From assembly GCF_000382425.1 (NCBI RefSeq), contig NZ_KB908293.1, forward strand, positions 248,001 to 312,000: a stretch of DNA of 64,000 nucleotides. Reading direction: 5' to 3'. Below, piece by piece: positions 57,323 through 64,000 of this stretch. The first letter of the stretch is position 1, and the number at the start of each line of letters is the position of its first letter. The stretch comes from Empedobacter brevis NBRC 14943 = ATCC 43319 (GTDB lineage Bacteria; Bacteroidota; Bacteroidia; Flavobacteriales; Weeksellaceae). A model generated the notes under the pieces. It was not told the DNA's origin, ran no database searches, and saw only the letters and a program-made list of their open reading frames with translations. The translations under genes and the position numbers were made by a program.

Positions 57323-59218
57323 ATGAAACACACTCTACTTTTTACAACTTTTTTAATTGGTTCATTTTCTTTTGCTCAAAATTATGCCGTAGATCAAATT
57401 CCTGCTGATTTGCTAAAAGATGCTTATGCTGTTGTTCGAAAAAATGACGAAAAAATTGAATTACTGAAAGTTGATGAACTCAAATACACCGAAGATGCTG
57501 TCGTTACCGTTTTGAGTAAAGCCGGTGATAATTACGTCGGTACACAAGTACATTATAATCCGAATATCAAAATTGATGTACTTGAAGCAACTTTATATGA
57601 TGCAAATGGAAAAGAATTAAAAAAATTCAAATCAAAAGATTTCAGTGATCAAAGTTATGTCAGTAATGGACAAATGTATACAGATGACCGTATAAAATAC
57701 CTCAATTTTACACCTACACAATATCCGTATACAATTCATTATAAGATTGCGAAGACGAGTAAAAATACAATTGGAATTCCGAAATGGTTTCCTGTTAAAG
57801 CCTCAAATTTATCTGTAGAAAAATCATCTTATATTTTTACAAATAAAACCAATTCCGTTATTCGTCTGAAAGAAAATAATTTTACAGGATTTAATATTCA
57901 GAAAGAAGGAGACACAAATAACCTGAAATATACATTCGATAACATTCCTGCTTTCAATGAAGAAGAGAGGATGATTAGCCCAAAAAATATTTTCCCGAAT
58001 GCAATTCTAGCTTCTAATCAAATCAGTATTGACGGTGTAAAAGGGACATTCGACAATTGGAATGATTATGGAAAATGGACATTTGAAAGCTTAGTCGGAG
58101 GAAAACAGGATTTTAGTCCGACTCAAAAAGAGTTCTTCCGAAATTTAGTAAAAGATGCAAAATCGGATCGGGAAAAAGTTCAAATTCTTTACAAACATTT
58201 ACAACATAAAGTCCGTTACATTGGTGTACAACTTGGTATCGGAGGACTTTCTCCTTTTCCTGCTTCTTATGTTGAAAGTAAAAGTTATGGCGATTGTAAA
58301 GCACTGACAAACTATACCATGTCCATGTTAGATGCTGTAGGCATCAAATCCTATTATACAGAAGTTCATTCCGGTTCTTCTCCTCAGGACATGACAGAAG
58401 ATATGATGTACTTACAAGGTGATCATGTTATCTTATATGTTCCGTTAAAAGACGAAGATATTTGGCTGGAAACAACAAGTCAAACTTCTGCTTTCAATTA
58501 TTTAGGTGATTTTACCGCGAATAGAAAAGTTTTTATTCTGGATGAAAATGGAGGAAAAATTATTTCTTCTCAAAAATTTCTTCCGGAAGACAATCAATTA
58601 CTGGTTCATGGAGCAGCTACAATCGCTCCTGACGGAACGTTGAGTTTACAGTTCACTGAAACCTCAAAAGGATTGATATACGAAAACTTCGCAAGATTTA
58701 ATCAACTGAATGATAAGGAGCTTGATTTACGATTAAAAAATCGTTTTTCTTCGTTACAAGGTATTCATTTCAAGAAAAAAGAATTTGAAAATGATTGGGA
58801 AAATGCCATTTTCACTTCAAATTTTGATTTTACCGTTCCTAATTATGCAAAAGTTCAGGGAAATAATATCATCATCAATATGATTCCCATCAACCGAGAA
58901 GAAACGTCATTAAAAAAAGTAAAAGAGCGAAAATTTGATTTTAAAATTGAATCGGGATACGTAGACGAAGTATCATATACACTTACGCTTCCTGTGGGGT
59001 ATAAATTGCCTCAAAAATTTGATGCTGTGACAGCTAAATCTTCCTTTGGTGAATATCTTTTAGAAATTACCCCAAAAGACCAATCCAATTTAGAAATCAA
59101 ACGTATCTACAAACAATTTCCTGGCAATTTTCCAAAAGAAAAGTTCAACGACTACGTTGAATTTCGCAGACAAATTGCCGGATATGATAACACGAAACTA
59201 CTTTTAGAAAAATTATAA
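57323..59218 (+). CDS. Exported DUF3857 / transglutaminase-like protein (catalytic triad present)
   Basis: A 631-aa exported protein: signal peptide MKHTLLFTTFLIGSFSFAQ, DUF3857 beta domain (about 25-250), transglutaminase-like domain (about 265-400), C-terminal beta domain. The transglutaminase site looks intact: Cys 325 in SYGDCKALTN and His 368 in QGDHVILYVPL, with an acidic/polar third position in IWLETT. DUF3857 proteins are periplasmic or outer-membrane associated in Bacteroidota; substrates are unknown. Tandem with a paralogue after 16 bases. Confidence 0.82.
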   Translation: MKHTLLFTTFLIGSFSFAQNYAVDQIPADLLKDAYAVVRKNDEKIELLKVDELKYTEDAVVTVLSKAGDNYVGTQVHYNPNIKIDVLEATLYDANGKELKKFKSKDFSDQSYVSNGQMYTDDRIKYLNFTPTQYPYTIHYKIAKTSKNTIGIPKWFPVKASNLSVEKSSYIFTNKTNSVIRLKENNFTGFNIQKEGDTNNLKYTFDNIPAFNEEERMISPKNIFPNAILASNQISIDGVKGTFDNWNDYGKWTFESLVGGKQDFSPTQKEFFRNLVKDAKSDREKVQILYKHLQHKVRYIGVQLGIGGLSPFPASYVESKSYGDCKALTNYTMSMLDAVGIKSYYTEVHSGSSPQDMTEDMMYLQGDHVILYVPLKDEDIWLETTSQTSAFNYLGDFTANRKVFILDENGGKIISSQKFLPEDNQLLVHGAATIAPDGTLSLQFTETSKGLIYENFARFNQLNDKELDLRLKNRFSSLQGIHFKKKEFENDWENAIFTSNFDFTVPNYAKVQGNNIIINMIPINREETSLKKVKERKFDFKIESGYVDEVSYTLTLPVGYKLPQKFDAVTAKSSFGEYLLEITPKDQSNLEIKRIYKQFPGNFPKEKFNDYVEFRRQIAGYDNTKLLLEKL

Positions 59219-59234
59219 CACACTAATTACTCAT

Positions 59235-61238
59235 ATGAAGACCTTATTTACAATCGTAGCATCTGTTGCTACAATTTCCGGTTTTGCTCAAGAAGTCAAA
59301 TTTGGAAAGATTTCGAAAAAAGATTTCGAAAAAACAACAAGTACCATTCAAGCAGATGCTCCGGCTGAAGTTTTATATGCAGATGGTAATTACAAAATTA
59401 ATTTTAATACATCTCAAGGAGGTATTGAACAAACAAAAAAAGTTTTTTATCGAATTATTGTTTTCGATAAAGATAAAACACCAGACGATGTTTTGAAAGT
59501 TGAAATTCCTTTGTATAAAAGTTCAGGATCAGATCAAGATAAATTATTATCCCTAAAAGCTATTACTTACAACCTTGACGGAGGAAAAATAACGGAACAA
59601 AAAGTTGAGAAAAAAGATATTTTCTTAGACAAAGTGCATCGCTTTATGGATAAGCAAACTTTTACATTCCCTAATGTAAAGAACGGATCAATCTTAGAAT
59701 ACTCTTATGAAATCGTCTCTCCTTTTTATGGACAAACTGATACATGGTATTTCCAGCAGTCTGTTCCTGTTGTTGCAAGTAACTTCACGTTACAAAACCA
59801 AGAATATTTTAACTATCAACAAGATTTAAGAGGTGGATTTGCTCCTAAAATAACTAATAACAGTAAAAAAGAAACCGGAACATATAAACAAGGTGGATTT
59901 AATATCAACGAATTTCACCATAAACAGCTGTCCCAAGGTTCTTATGAGTTAACCATTAATGAAAAAAAGTATTCTTTGTCAGATCTTCCTTCCTATTCTC
60001 GTGAAGCATATGTTCTTAATCCAAGAAACATGTTGGCAAGTATTCAGTTTGAATTAGCTTCTTATCAAGCTCCTGGTCGTACTATCGAAAATTTTTCAAC
60101 AACTTGGGAACGCATTGGTAAAGATTTGATGGATCACGAGAATTTTGGTCGTCAGTTAAATGGAAACGGTTTTTTAGATGAAACGGTAAATTCTACAATT
60201 ACAGGGAAAACAACGAATATTCAAAAAACGCAAGCTATATTTGATTATGTCAAAACAGCGGTTACCTGGAATGATTATCTAGGCGAATATACAGACAAAG
60301 GAATTCGAAAAACATTCAATGAAAAATCCGGAAATTCTGCAGATATTAACCTGATGCTAACTGCTATGTTGCGCAAAGCCGGAATTGATGCAAATCCTAT
60401 CGTACTAAGCACTTTACAGAATGGACTTATTAATTATTCGTTTCCTTCTCGCAGTAAATTAAATTATGTCATTGTAGGTGCTGCTGTGGACGGTGAATTT
60501 TATTTAATGGATGCAACAGATAAAAATGCACAAATTAATTTATTACCAATTCGAGCAATTAATGATCGAGGATTTCTGGTTAATGATAAAGGAATTAAAG
60601 AAATTCCTTTGCGAAATTCTATCATGACCAACAATAAAATATCTATCACTGCTGATCTGATTGCCGATGGCACATTAAAAGGTACTTTCTCCAATGTTCG
60701 TGACAATTATTTTTACATGTTCGACAAAAGTGAAATTGCAAATGATCCAAAAGCATTTGAAAAAGAATATATAGAGGATTATAATTTTGAGATTTCCGAT
60801 TTCAAAACGCAAGACAATCAACAAAACGTTATTCGCCATCAATTCAAATTTGATGATGTAAAAGCTGATGTAGCCGGAAATAAAATATTATTCAATCCGT
60901 TTCTTTTTGTTGCAAATACTAAACATCATCTGAACTTAGAACAACGCAATTATAATATAGAATTCGGGGCGCCTACAACAAACACAAACACAGTGAAAAT
61001 TAAAATCCCGGAAGGTTATAAAGTGGAATCATTGCCAACAGAAAAGCAATTTACAATGCCTGATCAAGCCGGAGGATATGTCTGTAAAGTGATTGAAAAA
61101 GACGGTTTCATTATTGCTCAAGCACAAAAAGTGATCCCTTACAGTACTTTACCTGCTCAATACTATAAACCTTTGAAAGATTTTTTAACAAATATCATTC
61201 ATGCAGAAAGTCAGCAAGTGATTTTAGTGAAACAATAA
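59235..61238 (+). CDS. Exported DUF3857 / transglutaminase-like paralogue lacking the catalytic Cys
   Basis: A 667-aa exported protein (signal peptide MKTLFTIVASVATISGFAQ), with the same domain order as its upstream neighbour. In the transglutaminase-like region, EKSGNSADINLMLTAMLRKAGI aligns with the neighbour's SYGDCKALTN block, placing Ser 368 where the catalytic Cys should be. So it is probably not a cysteine protease or transglutaminase and may bind ligand or partner the active paralogue. It lies 16 bases downstream, in the same operon, followed by a terminator. Confidence 0.8.
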   Translation: MKTLFTIVASVATISGFAQEVKFGKISKKDFEKTTSTIQADAPAEVLYADGNYKINFNTSQGGIEQTKKVFYRIIVFDKDKTPDDVLKVEIPLYKSSGSDQDKLLSLKAITYNLDGGKITEQKVEKKDIFLDKVHRFMDKQTFTFPNVKNGSILEYSYEIVSPFYGQTDTWYFQQSVPVVASNFTLQNQEYFNYQQDLRGGFAPKITNNSKKETGTYKQGGFNINEFHHKQLSQGSYELTINEKKYSLSDLPSYSREAYVLNPRNMLASIQFELASYQAPGRTIENFSTTWERIGKDLMDHENFGRQLNGNGFLDETVNSTITGKTTNIQKTQAIFDYVKTAVTWNDYLGEYTDKGIRKTFNEKSGNSADINLMLTAMLRKAGIDANPIVLSTLQNGLINYSFPSRSKLNYVIVGAAVDGEFYLMDATDKNAQINLLPIRAINDRGFLVNDKGIKEIPLRNSIMTNNKISITADLIADGTLKGTFSNVRDNYFYMFDKSEIANDPKAFEKEYIEDYNFEISDFKTQDNQQNVIRHQFKFDDVKADVAGNKILFNPFLFVANTKHHLNLEQRNYNIEFGAPTTNTNTVKIKIPEGYKVESLPTEKQFTMPDQAGGYVCKVIEKDGFIIAQAQKVIPYSTLPAQYYKPLKDFLTNIIHAESQQVILVKQ

Positions 61239-61259
61239 AAAATATTCTAAACGATTAAT

Positions 61260-61293
61260 AAAGCCAACACCAACCTCGTGTTGGCTTTTTATT
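61260..61293 (+). terminator. Terminator after the DUF3857 pair
   Basis: An 11-bp stem AAAGCCAACAC with its complement, a 7-nt loop and a T-run. Confidence 0.87.
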
Positions 61294-61326
61294 TTTGTAC
61301 CTTTATCTTTTTAAAATTTTAAATAA

Positions 61327-61653
61327 ATGAGCCTTAAACAAGCACAATTAGATGTCGATAACTGGATTAAAGAGCATGGTGTTCGCTATTTTAACGAATT
61401 AACAAACATGGCACAACTTACGGAAGAAGTTGGAGAGGTTGCTCGTATTATTGCTCGTCGTTACGGTGAACAATCAGAAAAAGAATCAGATAAAAATAAG
61501 GATCTTGGAGAAGAATTGGCAGACGTTATTTTTGTTGCACTTTGTTTAGCCAATCAGACTGGCGTAGACTTAGAATCTGCTTTCTACAAAAAATTAGATT
61601 ACAAAACAAAACGAGACCACAACCGCCATCAAAACAACGACAAACTAAAATAA
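61327..61653 (+). CDS. MazG-like nucleotide pyrophosphohydrolase
   Basis: A 108-aa single all-alpha NTP pyrophosphatase domain. Metal-binding residues E34-x-x-E37 (TEEVGEVAR) and E63-x-x-D66 (GEELADVIF) form the MazG ExxE..ExxD pattern. It probably hydrolyses (d)NTPs or modified nucleotides to monophosphates; it is shorter than E. coli MazG (two domains). The stop is two bases before the aroA ATG, so the two are co-transcribed. Confidence 0.9.
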   Translation: MSLKQAQLDVDNWIKEHGVRYFNELTNMAQLTEEVGEVARIIARRYGEQSEKESDKNKDLGEELADVIFVALCLANQTGVDLESAFYKKLDYKTKRDHNRHQNNDKLK

Positions 61654-61655
61654 AT

Positions 61656-62885
61656 ATGATTGAAATTTCAGCACTCCAATCTCCCATACATTCTCAATTA
61701 GCAATAACAGGTTCTAAAAGTGAAAGTAATCGTTTGTTATTATTGAATCAATTATTTGAAAATGCTTTAACATTAGAAAACGTTTCGAATTCTGAAGATT
61801 CACAATTAATGCAAAAAGCTTTAGCAAATAAAACGGATGTAATTGACATTCATCATGCCGGAACTGCAATGCGTTTCTTAACAGCTTATTTTTCTATTCA
61901 AGAAGGAAGAAAGGTTACGTTAACAGGTTCTGAGAGAATGAAACAACGACCGATTAAAATTTTGGTGGACGCATTGAATGAATTGGGTGCAGAAATTTCG
62001 TATCAGGAAAATGAAGGTTATCCACCTTTGACAATCATTGGAACCAAATTAAAGAAAAATTCCATTACCATTCCCTCTAATATTAGTTCGCAATACATTA
62101 CTGCGTTGTGCTTAATTGGGACGAAATTAGAGAATGGATTAACAATAAATCTTGATGGGAAAGTCATTTCAGTTCCTTACATCCAAATGACAATCCAATT
62201 GTTAAATAAAGTTGGAATTAAAGCCGCTTTTAAAGGAAATACTATTCAGATTCCTTTTACAGAAGTTATTCAACCTCAAACTTTACAAGTAGAATCTGAT
62301 TGGAGTTCAGCTTCTTATTACTATAGTTTAATCGCTTTATCAAAAAATTCTGAAATTAAAATTTCAACTTATTTCGAAAATTCCTTACAAGGGGATTCAG
62401 CTCTACAAGTTATTTATGCTGAAAACTTTGGTGTAATTTCAACTTTTGAGAATGGCGTTTTAAGTCTAAAACACAATCCCGAATTTCAATTGCAACAAGC
62501 TATTGAATTAAACTTAATCAATACTCCGGATATTGCACAAACTATTGCAGCTACTTGTGTAGGTCTAAAAGTAAATTGTGTTTTAACCGGTTTGGAGACT
62601 TTAAAAATTAAAGAAACAGATCGCTTGGTTGCACTCAAAACTGAATTGGAAAAATTTGGTGCAATTATTACTATAACAGAGGATTCCTTATCGATTGATG
62701 GCTATCAAGATGATAACGAAATTCCTACTTTGGAGACGTATAATGATCATAGAATGGCGATGTGTATGGCGCCTTTGGCTCAACTACAACCAATTCGTAT
62801 TAACAATGAAATGGTGGTTGAAAAATCATATCCAACTTTCTGGGAAGATTGGAAAAAATTAGGATTCGAAATCAAATCAATATAA
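61656..62885 (+). CDS. aroA: 3-phosphoshikimate 1-carboxyvinyltransferase (EPSP synthase)
   Basis: Sixth shikimate-pathway step: shikimate 3-phosphate plus PEP to EPSP. The ATG at 61656 (MIEISALQSP) is chosen over a frame that runs back into the MazG-like gene; 409 aa, near the normal ~420. Motifs: GSKSESNRLLLL near 19-30, GTAMRFLTAYF near 68-78 (PEP-binding region, with Ala after Thr as in some class II types), SSQYITALCLIG, LKIKETDRLVAL, and NDHRMAMCMAPL near 363. Followed by a bidirectional terminator. Confidence 0.94.
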   Translation: MIEISALQSPIHSQLAITGSKSESNRLLLLNQLFENALTLENVSNSEDSQLMQKALANKTDVIDIHHAGTAMRFLTAYFSIQEGRKVTLTGSERMKQRPIKILVDALNELGAEISYQENEGYPPLTIIGTKLKKNSITIPSNISSQYITALCLIGTKLENGLTINLDGKVISVPYIQMTIQLLNKVGIKAAFKGNTIQIPFTEVIQPQTLQVESDWSSASYYYSLIALSKNSEIKISTYFENSLQGDSALQVIYAENFGVISTFENGVLSLKHNPEFQLQQAIELNLINTPDIAQTIAATCVGLKVNCVLTGLETLKIKETDRLVALKTELEKFGAIITITEDSLSIDGYQDDNEIPTLETYNDHRMAMCMAPLAQLQPIRINNEMVVEKSYPTFWEDWKKLGFEIKSI

Positions 62886-62896
62886 AATAGATGAAT

Positions 62897-62927
62897 AAAA
62901 AAAGCTTCACATTTGAAGCTTTTTTTA
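62897..62927. terminator. Bidirectional terminator between aroA and the ABC exporter gene
   Basis: Stem AAAAAAGCTTCA with its complement, a short loop and T-runs on both strands. Confidence 0.85.
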
Positions 62928-62948
62928 GTTTAGTCTGAAATGAAAACA

Positions 62949-63998
62949 TTATTCACTAAAGCTCTGCATATTCACTAAATTCGCATAAACGCCTTTTTTC
63001 TCGATAAGCGATTGATGATTTCCTTCTTCAATTATTTTTCCGGCTTCCATCACAACAATCTTATCAGCATTCTGAATCGTTGACAAACGATGTGCAATAA
63101 CCAAAGAAGTTCTGTTTTGCATCATATTATTTAAGGCTTCTTGTACCAGTTTTTCAGATCTCGTGTCCAATGCTGATGTTGCTTCATCCAAAACCATTAT
63201 TGGTGGATTTTTATAAACCGCACGCGCAATACTTAATCGTTGTTTCTGTCCTCCTGAAAGTTTATTTCCTCCTTCACCTACTGATTCTTGGTATTTCTCT
63301 GGCATTTTAACAATAAATTCTTCCGCATTTGCAACTTTAGCAGCGTGCTCTACTCTTTCTTGATTAGGCAATTTATCTCCCAAAGAAATATTATTAAAAA
63401 TTGAATCATTAAATAGAATTGAATCTTGCGTTACTAATCCAAACAACATGCGATAATCTTGCAATTTTATATGTTTAATATCGATTCCGTCAATTAAGAT
63501 TTGTCCTGATTTTACATCCCAAAACCGTGTAATCAAATTTGCCAAAGTCGATTTTCCTGAACCTGATTGCCCCACCAAAGCTACCGTTTCTCCTTTCTTA
63601 ATGGTGAGATTAAAATCTTTAATGACATCATGTTTACCATATGCAAATGTTACATTCTTAAATTCGATTTTGTCCTCAAATACCTCAATGCTTTTCGCAT
63701 CAGGCAAATCCTGAATTGAAACTTCTGCATCTAAAATTTCAAAAATACGTTGAGCAGAAACCTCTCCTTTCTGAACATCTGATAAAGCTTTTGAAAAACG
63801 TTTAATAGGATCCAATAAAGTGTAAAAAGTCGCTATATAAAATATGAATTGAGAACCTGTCAATCCATTTCCTTCTAAAGATAATTTTCCTCCAAAAAAT
63901 ACGATCAGTCCAATCGTAATTGCTCCTAAAAATTCGCTTGTAGGCGATGCTAAAGCTCTTTTCTTCATTACTTTTTGAAGATATTTTCTGTACCGGTT
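62949..63998 (-). CDS. ABC exporter, MsbA-like (C-terminal part, truncated by window edge)
   Basis: The frame stays open to the right edge; the ATG at 63968 is internal. The visible ~350 residues are the last TM helices (EFLGAITIGLIVFFGGKL; FIFYIATFYTLLDPI) and the full ATPase domain: Walker A GQSGSGKST, signature LSGGQKQRLSIARA, Walker B IMVLDEATSALD, H-loop IAHRLST. The half-transporter layout (TMD then NBD) is that of lipid or drug exporters of the MsbA group; the substrate is not determined. Confidence 0.88.
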   Translation of the reverse strand, partial: NRYRKYLQKVMKKRALASPTSEFLGAITIGLIVFFGGKLSLEGNGLTGSQFIFYIATFYTLLDPIKRFSKALSDVQKGEVSAQRIFEILDAEVSIQDLPDAKSIEVFEDKIEFKNVTFAYGKHDVIKDFNLTIKKGETVALVGQSGSGKSTLANLITRFWDVKSGQILIDGIDIKHIKLQDYRMLFGLVTQDSILFNDSIFNNISLGDKLPNQERVEHAAKVANAEEFIVKMPEKYQESVGEGGNKLSGGQKQRLSIARAVYKNPPIMVLDEATSALDTRSEKLVQEALNNMMQNRTSLVIAHRLSTIQNADKIVVMEAGKIIEEGNHQSLIEKKGVYANLVNMQSFSE

Positions 63999-64000
63999 AA

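Overview
The window reads as a chromosomal segment of a low-GC Flavobacteriia bacterium (phylum Bacteroidota). The evidence is: two secreted proteins with type IX secretion (T9SS) C-terminal sorting domains plus the T9SS component PorZ; many lineage-typical families (DUF4271, DUF4296, DUF4252, DUF5686, the HU-CCDC81/SPOR fusion, a GldA-type ATPase, the DAHP synthase/chorismate mutase fusion); almost no Shine-Dalgarno sequences; and recurrent TAnnTTTG -7 boxes, the promoter signature of this phylum. A Weeksellaceae/Empedobacter-like genome would fit, but the species cannot be fixed from this sequence. I see no insertion sequence, prophage, CRISPR array or rRNA; gene content is mostly core.

Layout. 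1-5 kb: 3' end of a DUF5686 outer-membrane protein, inorganic pyrophosphatase, a T9SS beta-helix protein, a secreted orphan, and a cystathionine gamma-synthase-like enzyme. 4.7-9.5 kb (minus): dprA, porZ, recO and a membrane protein, the last three coupled by TAATG overlaps. 9.6-17 kb: HU/SPOR envelope protein, then a complete RND efflux operon (minus). 17-21.5 kb: two hotdog thioesterases facing each other and the operon DUF3109, nucleosidase-like two-domain protein, Gfo/Idh/MocA oxidoreductase, thioesterase. 21.5-29.5 kb: dxs, rsmI, recJ, hemD, DUF4271, polyprenol-phosphate mannosyltransferase, DUF4296. 29.8-40 kb: tRNA-Cys, folB, sodA, a serine hydrolase, an exonuclease, a CorC/HlyC protein, a peptide ABC ATPase, an isolated C1q-like secreted protein, and a cluster of four tRNA-Glu genes around rpsT. 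40-46 kb (minus): parE, membrane protein, parC, rhomboid. 46-51 kb: aminotransferase, T9SS cargo, ychF, thioredoxin-like protein, gldA-like gene. 51-56 kb: aromatic amino acid operon pheA, aminotransferase, tyrA, DAHP synthase/chorismate mutase, rsgA. 56-64 kb: dtd, two transglutaminase-fold DUF3857 proteins, a MazG-like protein, aroA, and a truncated MsbA-like ABC exporter at the edge.

The most interesting signal is an unannotated 28-codon leader peptide (51251-51337) with 11 Phe/Tyr codons. It lies between a good Bacteroidota promoter and a Rho-independent terminator just before pheA: a self-contained Phe/Tyr transcription attenuator. A second terminator-like hairpin sits in the 5' leader of the CorC/HlyC gene. 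Other points of note are the DUF6909-like protein with nucleosidase active-site motifs, an 84-bp direct repeat carrying tRNA-Glu copies, a transglutaminase paralogue with the catalytic Cys changed to Ser, and several promoters so close to the start codon that the mRNA is probably leaderless or nearly so.
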